Source of the DNA: Cordilura impudica | Taxonomy: Eukaryota > Arthropoda > Insecta > Diptera > Scathophagidae | Reading direction: 5' to 3' | NCBI GenBank assembly: GCA_963682025.1 | Contig: OY821517.1 | Span: 94,919,946-94,983,945, forward strand | Length of the DNA stretch: 64,000 bases | In this document: positions 12,086 to 22,880 of the stretch, in pieces | Layout: every line of letters begins with the position of its first letter | Position numbering within the stretch: position 1 is the first letter of the stretch | Made by a program: the position numbers and the translations under genes | Notes under the pieces: model-generated | The model's database searches: none | Told to the model about the DNA's origin: nothing | What the model saw: only the letters and a program-made list of their open reading frames with translations

Positions 12086-12764
12086 TAAAACAAATTTTAA
12101 CAAATTTTGTTACAAAATTATATTATTCTTAAAAACTATTTATATGTTTCTAAATAAAATAAGAATATTGCTGAGCTATAATTCATCATTGTTAAGTTAA
12201 TTATATAGTTATTTGAGAAAAACAAATCAGACTATAGCTTATGTATAGAAGCGATTTGATTTATATCAAAATTTCTAAATAAAAATTACTATTCAATTGA
12301 ATTTAAAATCTAAATTAAATTAAAATCTATTAACCATATCTTACTACAGTTAACAACTATTTGTATAATAGTTATACTCGAATTATTGTATGTATTTCCA
12401 AAAAAAATTGTGTAACAAAAGATGTATGGATGATGGATTTAACAAAAAAACAAAAAATGAAATACACAATATGCTTTCTATTCTACTTGTAGAATAGATT
12501 AAAATAGGATTTTTATTTATGTAACTTGCTATTGCAATAACAGTTGTTTGAAATATCATAAACACATTATGAAATAAAAATTTACAACGAAATGCTTTTA
12601 AATACCTTTTATCAATTTAGTTTTTAAAGTATACACATTCAAGATAACTCGTTATCGAAGTTTAAAGTCAGTGATTTCCAAATAAATTTTAACCATGGCT
12701 GCGACTTTCATGCAACTGCAAGTTTGTAGTTAGTAACCTAAAATTCATTTTGAGAAAATCGATT
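12086..12764. other. AT-rich DNA, nothing recognised
   Basis: No coding relics, terminal repeats or tandem structure visible. Confidence 0.5.
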
Positions 12765-13200
12765 CGAAATATGACATATATCCGTATTGATATATGACGA
12801 AATTTGGTATGTAAACTTTTATCAACCTTAGGATAAATCGTTGCATGTTCAGACCTAGTCCCCATACAGAAGACGCCTGTGCGATCGACTTAAATTGCCA
12901 TAATATCCAAATTATCATATAGATCTCGGTCAATTTTTGTTTGTGTGTGATTATTACATCTATTATTCAGTATTCCCTGTAGGACAATACTTTGCCATAG
13001 CTCCTATATAATGCTGCTTTCCGATCTTAAATCTATAAAATATAGTCAGGATCTATCCATTTTACGACCTAGTCGCCATTAAAATATAGTATCCGATACG
13101 TGATTTTTCATATCCGAAGCCAAAAAAAATAAAGAATATTACCACTCAAATTTCGTTTATGCTTATTTTCCATATCCAATTAGTTGGACTTATTTTCTAT
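12765..13200 (-). mobile_element. R element, old diverged fragment
   Basis: Order of blocks matches R on the minus strand: ACGAAATTTGGTATGTAAAC, CATGTTCAGACCTAGTCCCC, ATTGCCATAATATCCAAATT, CATATCCGAAGCCAAAAAAA and GCTTATTTTCCATATCCAAT. Neither terminus nor the (GTCC)n tract remains. Divergence is clearly greater than among the intact copies, so this is an earlier insertion. Confidence 0.7.
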
Positions 13201-13339
13201 AGAATTTTGTGTATAAAAATAAGCCTTTTTGGATGGACAAAAGTATTTTGACATTGCATTCTTTTATTATTTTTTTTTTTTTTTTTTTGTCACTATTTAC
13301 AAATTCATTGAATTTTACCACTTTTTTCTTATGTGAAAT

Positions 13340-13584
13340 AAGTAAAGTGCTTCGTCAATCTTTTTATTTTGAAATAAAAAATATAAAAAAATTAATGCAA
13401 CAAACAGGTCCTCCTAAGAGGATCGAATAATTCTGGGGAAAGTTAAAGAACATGCCCTGATTACACCAAAAGCTGTAGCAATTTCCATGACAGAGGGGTA
13501 TAATATATCAGTTAGCATTATAACTATTGAAAGATGTCTAAAATGTAACCTATGTCGCCCGACAAGTACCCTATATATAAAAAA
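13340..13584 (+). pseudogene. Tc1-like transposase N-terminal DNA-binding relic
   Basis: TGPPKRIE, a stop, then KVKEHALITPKAVAISM, then NISVSIITIERCLKCNLCRP: the GRPRK linker and second helix-turn-helix of Tc1 transposases, where relatives read S-V-S-T-I-x-R-R-L. Interrupted at 13584 by R copy 3 and continued at 14369. Frameshifts and stops. Part of the 13230-18093 composite. Confidence 0.6.
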
Positions 13585-14368
13585 CAAGTAAGAAAATTAT
13601 AGTCGGTCTAGACCGACTATACGATACCCTATACCATGCGTTTGGAAACCCTATCTCTTAGGCCCAACTAACTGGACATAGAAAATAAGCAAAAACCAAA
13701 TTTGAGTGGGATTTTTATTAATTTTTTTGGCTGCAGATATGAAAAAGTTCATATCGGATGCTATATCTATATGGGGACTAGGTCCAAAAATGGACCGATA
13801 CTGACCATGGTTGGTAACGTCTCTTGTATTTTGCAAAAACATATACAAACAAAATTTGAGAAGAATCAGTGCAATATTTTTGTTTTTTAATAGATTTAAG
13901 TTAATATCGGGAAGCAGCTCTATATGAGACCACAGGGATCATTTTTGGACTACTCATTAGTGGATGTAATGTACGCATACAAACCCAATTTGAGTGAGAT
14001 CTATATGACAATTTGGATCTTATGGCAATTTATGTCGATTTCATAGGGGTAATTTGTATGGGGGCTAGGTCTGAACATGGACCGAATTTCACCAATTTCA
14101 ATAGCGTTCATCCCATGGCCGATAGAAGCTTATGTACCAAATTTCATCAAAATATATTCATATTTACGACCTGCAGTTTGATTGCAAGGTTTACATGGAC
14201 ACACAGACGGACGGACGGACGGACGGACAGACATTGTTAAATCAACTCAAAAAGTGATTCTGATTCGATCGGTATAATTAAAGATGGGTCTGGGTCAAAT
14301 ATTTTTGGTTGTTACAAACAGCAGCACAAAGTCATTATACCCAAACCACATAGTGGTATAGGGTATAA
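13585..14368 (+). mobile_element. R element copy 3, full length (784 bp)
   Basis: Complete reference copy. 5' end CAAGTAAGAAAATTATAGTC; 24-bp perfect palindrome at 13598-13621; subterminal inverted repeats ATACCCTATACCA at 13624-13636 and TGGTATAGGGTAT at 14354-14366; (GACG)n tract near 14207-14226; 3' terminal hairpin at 14335-14368 with outer arms TTATACCC/GGGTATAA and inner arms CCAC/GTGG. No coding capacity. These features match the fly mini-me/DINE-1 pattern ((GTCY)n tract, subterminal repeats, 3' hairpin), so I infer a non-autonomous Helentron-type element. It splits the Tc1-like transposase relic. Confidence 0.85.
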
Positions 14369-14790
14369 AAATAAGCTTAAGTCTTTTGCACTTACACAAC
14401 AATTTGTAAACAAGCCTCAATCTTTTTCGGAAAATATATTATTGACTGATGAAAGTTAATTTTGAGAATCATGGATCTAATTTTGAGTATCAGATTGCCT
14501 AAGATAGCTCGAAAAAATTATGCCTGTATGTGACACGGGTTCCACATGGTGCAGGGTCGGTTATGTTTTGGGGATGTTTTTGTTTCAATGGCTGCGGCGA
14601 TTTGGTGGATAATGCAACATGCCACAAAGCCAGAATCCTTAATAATTTGTTGACAGATCTGAAAGTAAATACTTTAAACTTTACAACTCAGAGCGCTGCT
14701 TTAAATAATCTTGAGAATGTGTGGGTTTACATCAAAAGAAATAAGAAAGAAACAGTCAAAAATAGTGGACTAAAAAGGGATAATTGTATC
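14369..14790 (+). pseudogene. Tc1-like transposase catalytic-core relic
   Basis: Continues after R copy 3 with QQFVNKPQSFSENILLTDE (first catalytic Asp), then GAGSVMFWGCFCFNG, DNATCHKARI (second Asp) and NNLENVWVYIKR (the Glu of the DDE triad). All three acidic residues are still present, but sequence between GDLV and DNATCH is deleted and stops separate the blocks. Sequence beyond VWVYIKR is not Tc1-like; mariner homology begins within the next 60 bp. Confidence 0.75.
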
Positions 14791-14819
14791 CAAGATGGCA
14801 GAGGCAGTTCCATCTACAG

Positions 14820-14873
14820 ACCAGGTCATTGTGTCTGTTTTTGGGATGCTTATAGCATAATTTTTATTGATGA
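14820..14873 (+). pseudogene. Mariner transposase fragment, left of E1
   Basis: CVCFWDAYSIIFID is the mariner core motif normally followed by YLEKGK. Here it is cut by E1; the continuation YLEKGKAMNGGYYADLM is found at 17488 on the far side. The N-terminal two thirds of the mariner is absent. Confidence 0.75.
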
Positions 14874-17486
14874 CACTGCTCTGCAAAATAACATTTTTTC
14901 TGTGCCCCGAAATTATTCCTTCTGATTCTTATGTAAACTGAGCTCCTGAATCCGAATATAATTTTTCCCCATTACATGCCGTTTTCTCAGCATGACTTTT
15001 GTTATCTTATAATCTTTTGTGTGTCATAACTCAAGTACGACTATTCCGATTTTGTTGAAATAAATTTAGAAAAATTAAGAATTGCCATTCCTTTCATCTA
15101 CATAATCAACAGTTTTGCAGATATAAATAAATCTATAAAAAAAAAAATAATTTTTTGCCTAAAAATTTTAATTTTTTTGTTTTTAAAAGCCACGAAAAAT
15201 CAAAAAAGAGAAAAAAATTTCAAGGCTTAATACTTTCGCTTAAAGCTACATAGCTTATGAACAAATTGAGGCATAGATCATGAAAATCGATGAACGCGTT
15301 CCGCTTTTATTCACAAATAAAAGGAAAAAGGGAAGTCCATTTTTTCATTGATATGTGTTTTTCCGTTGGCTACCTGTAACCGATGAGTTTTTTTACAGAA
15401 ATTCAACCCACATGTATGAGTGGTCATTATTTGGAAAGTTTTGAAAAATTTGAAACACACACGTGCTGAATCAGATATATAGCCACCCTTAAAAGATGCG
15501 CCAATTCATAAGTACCTGTCAATAAAATATTGAAAAATACGTAGTATTTATAGGTGTTCTTTGATCGATTTTTGTCACTCAACAAGTGCCGACGAAACGT
15601 GAAAAGTAGAAGTAATTTTTTTTCCGGGTTTTTGAAAGTGAATAACATTACGCGAATTTTATTATGCCACGAGAGTGTAGAAATCATCCAGATAGCTTCT
15701 GCTATGCGGAAACTTAACATTAAAAGCGCAACGAAAACCCTTATCATTTATATTTCAATTTCCAAGTTAGTCATATAGACAAGAATTGGGCTACAAAGTA
15801 CTGCTGCACTACTTGTTACAGTAGCTTGATGAAATGGCTGAAAAGAACCCGTAAATCAATGCCTTTTGCCGTACCCATGGTTTGGCGCGAACCTAGCTGT
15901 CATCTTACTGATTGTTACTTTTGTATGACTTCCATCGTCAGAATCTCTAGGAAAATAAGGCACAACACTCAGTATCCTAATATACCTTCAGCTGCAAGAC
16001 CAGGGACCAAATCACCTCATTCGTTATTGAAATTTTTCGACCGAAATTATTTTTTTATTTTCCAAAATAATATATTTAAAATAACTTAACTCTGTTATAC
16101 TTAACGAATTATGGACCCTAGTTAAGAATAAAAGTGAAACTAGGGCTGATGTTTGTCCGTCTTCTGTAAATAATAAACCAAAATATGGAATTTCGATTGA
16201 CTTTACACGATATCGAATGCGGTGATATGGGCCCAGTTCCTCACAACAAATCTTTGCCAATCCCAGTAGCTCTAAAAACCTATATCATACAGGCAGAAAT
16301 GGATTTGGAAAACCTTGTACCACAGCCTCGGTCAACGTGCCACCTTTACATATCAAACTCGGATTGATCAAACAGTTTTTGAAAGCAATGGATAAGACAG
16401 GTCATGGAGTTAAGTTTTTGACAACTAAACTTCTTTGTCTTAGTGAGGCTAGAATTAAGGAAGGAATTTTTGTGGGCCCGCAAATTAGACAACTATTTAA
16501 CGATTCGACATTTGTGGAACACCTGAATCGCAAAAAAAAAAACGAGCATGGCTTGCATTCAGAAACGTGTGTATGAACTTTTTGGGTAAAATAAGTGATG
16601 ATTACGTCACTCATGTCGAGGAATTGCTGTCAGCATATAAAGCAGTGCATTGTCTTCACTCACATCTGGACTTTTTCCTTGAAAGTTTAGGAGCAGTTTC
16701 AGATAAACACGGGGAACGTTTCCATCAAGACATTGCTCAGTTCGAGTGGAGATTTTCAGGGAAGTGCAATGCTAGCATGTTGGCAGAATACTGCTGGTCC
16801 TTGGTATGAGAAACTTCTACTTCAGGGTACAGGAGGAAAGCAAGCACCAGATAAAACTACTTTTTTATAAGCTGCATTTATTATATTTAATTCTACTAAT
16901 CTATTGTTATTATAACTTATTATATAATAACCTCAATTTTAAAATTTTACGGGTTAATAATAAATAATTTATAAGAAATATTATCGAAATTCATTGAAAC
17001 AAAAAATCAATATTCTTGTCAAAATGAGATACCTTCACTTAATTGCGATTTTCATGATCTATGTCTCATTTTATTCATAAGCTGTGTAGCTGTAAACAGA
17101 AGTATTAAGCCTTGAAATATTTTCCCTTTTTGGATTTTTCATGACTTTTAAAAACAAAAAAATAAAATTTTTTAGGCAAAAAAATATTTTTTTTTTTTCA
17201 TAAATTTATTTATATCTGCGAAACTGTTGATTATGTAGAATAGATTAGAATAGATGAAAGGAATGGTAATTTTAAATTTTTCTAAATTTATTTCAGCAAA
17301 ATCGGAACAGTCATTCTTGAGTTATGACAAACAAAAGACTATAAAATAACAAAATGGGAAGGGGGGGGCGTCCCGCAAAAACGGTATGTAATAGGGAAAA
17401 ATGGGTGTGATATTTGGATTCAGGAGGTAATTCTACATAGGCATCAGCAGAAATAATGCCGGGCCCGATTTTCTTGCAGAACGGTG
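14874..17486 (+). mobile_element. E1: long-TIR DNA transposon (2.6 kb) inserted in the mariner
   Basis: Terminal inverted repeats of about 416 bp (14874-15289) and 441 bp (17046-17486), outer ends CACTGCTCTGCAA and the complement of CACCGTTCTGCAA. Flanks are TGA on the left and TTA on the right; the interrupted mariner predicts TTA, so a 3-bp TTA duplication with one later change fits. The interior carries the 15664-16854 relic gene. CAC-starting termini with 3-bp duplications recall the CACTA/CMC superfamily, but the encoded protein family is one I cannot name. Confidence 0.8.
15664..16854 (+). pseudogene. E1-encoded transposon protein relic (GERFHQD family)
   Basis: Starts at ATG 15664: MPRECRNHPDSFCYAET, two stops, then YFNFQVSHIDKNWATKYCC and MPFAVPMVWREP, CHLTDCYFCM (15826-16089), a Cys-rich N-terminal region that looks zinc-binding. 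Further blocks in shifted frames: GDMGPVPHNKSLPIPV, PPLHIKLGLIKQFLKAMD, EGIFVGPQIRQLF, CLHSHLDFFLESLG, VSDKHGERFHQDI and AEYCWSLV, a TGA at 16807, then ETSTSGYRRKAST to a TAA at 16852-16854. I recall this motif order from uncharacterised arthropod transposon proteins. A long middle segment between PIPV and PPLHIK is missing, with several frameshifts. E2 encodes a related protein (GPDIRKLM, GERYHQ, CWWY). No catalytic triad assigned. Confidence 0.7.
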
Positions 17487-17960
17487 TTATCTTGAAAAAG
17501 GAAAAGCAATGAACGGCGGGTATTATGCTGACTTAATGCAGACTTTAAGCAATTAAATTAAGGGGGGAAATGGCCGCATTTGGCGAAAATAAAAGTACAG
17601 TTTCATCAGGGCAAGGCACCAGTTCACACATCCACTATTGCGATGGCTAAAATCCAGGAATTTAAGTTTGAACTGCTTCATCACGCACCTTCTTCGCCAG
17701 ATATAGCTCCGTCGGATTATTTTCTATTTCTAAACTTGGAAAACTGGATCGGTGGTAAAAGAATTGCATACAATAAGGATGTGGAGTTTGCGGTTGATGG
17801 TTATTTTAAGGAGCTAAACAGTTCTTACTGCAAACAGGCTATCGAAAGTATTGTATATCGCTAGAAAAAGTGTATTGACCAAAATGGAGATTATGTTGAG
17901 AAGATGTTTATGTTTCATTTTCTTTGGCAAGGCTGGTTTTGCCGGCCTCGTAGTACATGT
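17487..17960 (+). pseudogene. Mariner transposase C-terminal relic
   Basis: YLEKGKAMNGGYYADLM, a stop, then ORF 17580-17864: VQFHQGKAPVHTSTIAMAKI, FELLHHAPSSPDIAPSDYF, WIGGKRIAYNKDVEFAVDGY, and after a TAG at 17862-17864 KKCIDQNGDYVEK. Mariner enzymes use D,D34D; the second Asp (FHQDNAPxHT in relatives) is changed to HQGKAPVHT, while SPDIAPSDYF keeps the third. The TAG replaces the Trp normally before KKCI. Dead by both criteria. Confidence 0.85.
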
Positions 17961-18093
17961 CAAAATAAATTTCGTTCACCAGCATTTGCGAAAAATATTT
18001 TTTTTCGTTAAATTGGATTATTTTGTGTTTAACACACAACACGCAACCAAGTGTTAATAATTTTATTGGTGTCAAAATTCTTTTGTCCGCCAT

Positions 18094-18310
18094 TATATAA
18101 ATTATTACACAAAGCTACCAAGTAACATAAATTTCTTTCAAAATTGATTGGTATATGAGTTTACAATAAATAAGTCAGTACAAAAATACGGTAAGAACTG
18201 GACCAGTTTTTGATCTAGTCCTCATACTTATATTTTAAATATTTATTTACATATTCTTCCTTTATTTACATATTTTAACAAATTTGATTATATGTCCATA
18301 TGAGATCTTA
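18094..18310. other. Short AT-rich spacer before the Helitron
   Basis: Degenerate sequence; AGAACTGGACCAGTTTTTGATC near 18194 is a local imperfect inverted repeat. No gene seen. Confidence 0.4.
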
Positions 18311-20435
18311 TCTATACTAATATAATAAATAGGTAATGTGTGTTTGTTTGTTTGTTTGTTTGTAGGTGGTAATCTCCGTAACTACCCATCTGATCTTCCT
18401 GAAATTTTCACAGAGTCTTACTGCGGATATAGCAAGTGCTATAGGCTATATTTTTTTAAAATATTTTTGGTGGGCGTGGTACCTCCCACGCAAAGTAAAT
18501 TTTTAATATCATATACATATCTTGAGTACTATGATCGGGAGAGCTTTGCAAATTTGTGTGAGGTCACCTATTGTTAATATTAGTAGCTATGCCGGAAATG
18601 GGCGGGATCGGATAAGTGGGCGTGGTACCTCCCATACAAGTAATAGTTCAATATTATATATCTCGAGTAATGTAATAGAGAGAGCATTTCAAATTTTTCT
18701 GATGTCACCTATTATTAATGTGAGTAGTCGGACGCAAAATGGGCAGTATCGGACCAATAGGCGTGGCACCTGCCATACAAAGTAAATATAAAATACCATA
18801 TATCTGGAGTACTGTAATAGTGAAAGTCTTTGGACTTTTTGTGAGCCCATAAGTTATTCATTTGATTAGGTTGACAAAAAAATGGGCGTGATCGGAGCAG
18901 TGGGCGTGGCACCGTCCATACAAAGTAAATATATGATATCATGTAACTGGTGTGCCAAAGGAAGCTTTGACACTTTGCACGAGCCTATCAGATCTTAGTA
19001 TGAGTAGTCGAACAAAAAATTGGCGGGTTCACACCAATGGGCGTGGCACTCCCCATGCAAAATATTTATTTAATGTCTATATCTGGAGTACTGTGAAAGA
19101 GAGTGCTTTGTGGCTTTGCGTGAGCCCATAGGTTCTTTGTGTGATTAGTCGAACAAAAAAATGGGCGTGATCGGAGCAGTGGGCATAGCACCGCCCATGC
19201 AAAGTAGATATTTAATATCATATAACTGGTGTACTATAAAAGGGAAAGACTCGACATTTTGCATGAGTCCATCAGATATTAATGTGAGTAGTCCAATAAC
19301 AATTGGGCGGGATGGGATTAGTGGGCGTGGCACCTCCTATGTAAAAAATATGAAGCACTACGAAAGCGACAGTCCTTTGACAAGTTCATTAGTTATTAAT
19401 ATGATTTGTCATGGAAAATAATCGCCAACTCAAAAATCGCCAAACCCAAAAATCGCGAAAAATAAAAATCGCGCAAAAACAAAAATCTTCAAAATCAACA
19501 AGTAAGAAAATTATTGTCGGTCTAGACCGACTATACGATACCCTATACCATGCGTTTAGAAACCCTATCTCTTAGGCCCAACTAACTGGACATAGAAAAT
19601 AAGCAAAATCCAAATTTGAGTGGGATTTTATTATTTTTTTTTGGCTGCAGATATGAAAAAGTTCATATCGGATGCTATATCTATATGGGGACTAGGTCCA
19701 AAAATGGACCGATCCTGATCATGTTTGGTAAAGTCTCTTGTATTTTGCAAAAATATATACAAACAAAATTTGAGAAGAATCAGTGCATTATTTTTGTTTT
19801 TTAATAGATTTAAGTGAAGATCGGGAAGCAGCTCTATATGGGGCCAAAGGGATCATTTTTGGACTACTCATTAATGGATGGAATGAATGCATATAATCCC
19901 AATTTGAGTAGGGTCTATATGACAATTTGGATCTTATGACAATTTATGTCGATTTCATAGGGGTAATTTGTATGGGGGCTAGGTCTGAACATGGACCGAT
20001 TCTCACCAATTTCAATAGCGTTCATCCCATGGCCGATAAAAGCTTATATACCAAATTTCGTCAAAATATATTCATATTTGCGACCTGCAGTTTGATTACA
20101 AGCTTTACATGGACACACAGACGGACGGACGGACGGACGGACATTGTTAAATCAACTCAGAAAGTGATTCTGATTCGATCGGTAAAGATGGGTCTAGGTC
20201 AAATATTTTTGGTTGTCACAAACAGCAGCACAAAGTCATTATACCCAAACCACATAGTGGTATAGGGTATAAAAATGGACAAAATTAAAAATCGCTCAAA
20301 AGAAAAATTGCCAAATGATATTTTAAGTTCAGGGCCAATAGTTAAGTGTTGCCAGATCTAAAATGGATAATCCATCTTCTTCTCATGGGCAAAACCAATA
20401 AACATAGTATATCAGCAAGTATTCGAATAAAAAAA
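18311..20435 (+). mobile_element. Non-autonomous Helitron H1 with nested R, 3' end lost
   Basis: Begins A|TCTATACTAATATAATAAATA, then a (TTTG)n run. The body is a tandem array: TGGGCGTGG-type boxes near 18471, 18617, 18758, 18901, 19038, 19180 and 19322 give a period of about 142 bp. The tail (AAATCGC-type A-rich repeats, TTGCCAAATGATATTTTAAG, GTGTTGCCAGATCTAA) matches H3 at 55263-56690, but H1 runs into H2 before the expected CTAG end. R copy 4 interrupts the tail at 19499-20272. No coding capacity; Helitron class inferred from the TC start and the CTAG ends of its relatives. Confidence 0.8.
19499..20272 (+). mobile_element. R element copy 4, full length, nested in Helitron H1
   Basis: CAAGTAAG start, palindrome, (GACG)n tract near 20121-20142, GGGTATAA end. 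Comparing the flanks with the uninterrupted homologous site in H3 (AAAATCGAAAATGGGCAAAAT, near 56443) accounts for the joined flanks without any duplicated bases, which fits a Helitron-type insertion. Confidence 0.85.
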
Positions 20436-20901
20436 TCTATACTAATATTCTATACTAGCATAATAAAGAGGTAATGTGTGTTTGTTTGTTTGTTTGTTTG
20501 TTTGCTTGTAGGAGTTAATCTCCGTAACTACTCATATGATCTTCCTGGAATTTACATAGTCTTACTGCGGATATGGGAGTGCTACAGTCTGTATTTTTTA
20601 ATCTATTTTTAGTGGGCGTGGCACCTCCCATATCATATCATATCATATATATTAAGTACTATGCTAGAGAAAGCTTTGCAAATTTGTCTCAGGTCATCTA
20701 TTATTAACGTGAGTAGTCAGACAAAAAAATGGGCGGGATTGGACAAATGCGCGTGGCACTCCTACATAAACTTAATATTAAATGTGATGTATCTGAACAA
20801 TTGTATGAGTGATAGCCTTTGGACTTTGCATGAGCCCTCTCATACCGATTCGTGGGGGGGGCAGGGGGAGGGCGTAGCGAAGCACACCGGGTTACATCTA
20901 G
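20436..20901 (+). mobile_element. Helitron H2, internally deleted, complete ends
   Basis: Starts A|TCTATACTAATAT and immediately repeats that 13-bp terminus as TCTATACTAGCAT before AATAAAGAGGTAATGTGTG. Ends GCGAAGCACACCGGGTTACA then TCTAG|T, the CTRR-T signature of Helitrons. About three GGGCGTGGCAC units remain of the internal array. A G-run (GGGGGGGCAGGGGGAGGGCG) precedes the 3' end. Confidence 0.85.
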
Positions 20902-21149
20902 TATTTACATATAGATATTGCAACAAATAATATATAGGATCTAAAGATATTTAATAGTTTTTGTTTTATTTTTAATGATTTTTAAAGGAAAATGGGGGGA
21001 AAAAACTTTATATGATTTAATAAATTCAAATATTATCTGAAAATATTTATCTGCTTATAAGAGGTTTATTAGAAATAATAGACCTCTACAAGCATATAAT
21101 TTTCAATTTGGTGATTTTTTTTTTTTAATTTTACGTTATCTCTCTACGT

Positions 21150-22880
21150 TCTTTTATCAGTGTGTAAGAGGAATTTTAAATTGTGGCATTTCCATTATTG
21201 TGGAAAAAACCAATAACCAAAGTAAAAAATCCTGTAAGCTGCAGTGATTATCGTCCTATTAATATACTCTCTGTCTACTCCAAGGTTTTAGAAATGTTAA
21301 TAAATGCTCAAATGTGGAATCACGTTAGGAGCGAAAATCGTTTGTCGGAATATCAGTCCGGCTTCAGGAAACGGCGCAATACCACTACTCATATACTAGA
21401 AATTTTACAAGAAATCCAAAATGGTTTAGATAAACATCATTTAGCAGCTATGATCAGCTTAGATTTTAGTACAGCTTGTGAATTCATATCTCGTGAAGTG
21501 CTTTTAATTTCAGATTCTCTGGAACAGCATGCAGGCTTATTGAATCATTTTTAAGACAAAGAACACTGTTCGCACAAACACAATTTAATGTATCGTCGAC
21601 TGAATCTACTTACAGAGGCGTCCCTCAAGGCACCATTTTGGAACCACTCCTGCTTGTGATATATGTGAACGGCATGCTATTATTTTTGGTTCCATTAAAA
21701 GGGTACATGTATGCTGAGGATTTACAAATAGTTGCTGTAGCAGAGTCTAAAAATGAGTTAATTAGAGTAATATATGATAATTTACAAAATGTAAGCAGAT
21801 GGTGTAAGACAAATTTCATTACATTGAATGTTCAAAAATCAAAAGTTATTGACTTTAATTGTAGGCTAGGAAATGTTTCTTATCTTGTTCTGAATGACTC
21901 TCCTCTTGTATTTGCATCCTCTTTTAAAGCCCTAGGTTTCTATATAGATGAGCATTTGTCCTTTAATCATCATATTAACTTGATGTACATAGGGTATTGA
22001 TTACATTACGAAGAGCCTATAGTATACCTTGTCATCTACCTATTAATATCAGAAAACAAATTGGACATTCTCTGCTAATGCCACTTATTTTGTATGGATT
22101 GGTGGTTTATAGTGGGACTTCGTCGGGTAACTTCTTAAAAATAGAAAGATATTTTAACCGGATTATAAGGTACGTATATGGTTTACGAGTATGGGGCCAT
22201 GTTTCGCAATATGTTTACGACTTTTTGGGTTCCAGTTTTAATGATTTTGTGAATATTAAGCTGCTGTTACTATTTTATTAGGTATATAAAATAGCATCGC
22301 CAGAGTATCTAGCGTCAAGGTTTGTTTTTGCACATTCATCCCGGACCCATTGTTTATTAATCCCACGTTTTCAGATACTTTTTATGCAAAAATCGTTTGT
22401 AATACCAGTAACAAAGTTATGGAACTCAATTCTACCATACAACAAAAGAAATTTTTCCTACCCTATATCATGTTTTAAAAATTTGCTGTTTGAATTAATT
22501 TGAAATTCACGTTATCACCTGTTTTATGTCCTGATTGAGAAATAATGGAACAGTCGCTAGTTTCAATTTTTATTATTATTATTTTCTTTTTTTATTATTG
22601 GTTGCCATTTTTCTGGGAAGATGTAACCCATATTCGTGATCGGAGACCTTTATAAATTTAGTGTGTGTGTATAAGATTAGTTTTTATAGTAACGTGTAAT
22701 GAAATCTGTCAAATATACTGTAATCGATTGACCTTAAGCGCCCCAGAGGCTTTGATGTGTCGCTGCAAAAAAAAAAAAAATAGCCGAAATTAGAATCTGC
22801 AGACAAGCCCTCGGCTTCGCGGAACTAGGCTTAAAAAAAAATGGCTTTAAGAATGTTGAATAAATAAATAAATATATAAT
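21150..22880 (+). pseudogene. LINE-F: 5'-truncated non-LTR reverse transcriptase with 3' tail
   Basis: Plus-strand reverse transcriptase in three frames. 21183-21554: CSDYRPINILSVYSKVLEML, EYQSGFRKRRNTTTHILEIL, MISLDFSTACEF. 21555-22000: STYRGVPQGTILEPLLLVIY, YMYAEDLQIVAVA (relatives have YADD; here AEDL, so the second catalytic Asp pair is altered) and FKALGFYIDEHLSF. 21997-22500: LRRAYSIPCHLPINIRKQIG, LMPLILYGLVVYSG, FNRIIRYVYGL, and C-terminal KLWNSILPYNKRN. The 3' UTR contains a poly-A run and ends in (AAAT)n at about 22858-22877, a LINE tail. No endonuclease, so 5' truncated. Two frameshifts and a stop. It abuts LINE-G's C-terminus. Confidence 0.85.

Larger units (their letters stand above)
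13230..18093 (+). mobile_element. Composite Tc1-like element with nested R, mariner piece and E1
   Basis: Outer inverted repeats: GGACAAAAGTATTTTGACA at 13234-13252 and its near complement TGTCAAAATTCTTTTGTCC at 18070-18088. Between them lie a Tc1-like N-terminal relic, R copy 3, a Tc1 catalytic relic, a mariner remnant split by E1, and the mariner C-terminus. The Tc1 C-terminus and the mariner N-terminus are both missing, so a deletion joins the two transposases. Whether the right repeat truly pairs with the left Tc1 end is inference from sequence similarity. Confidence 0.6.
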
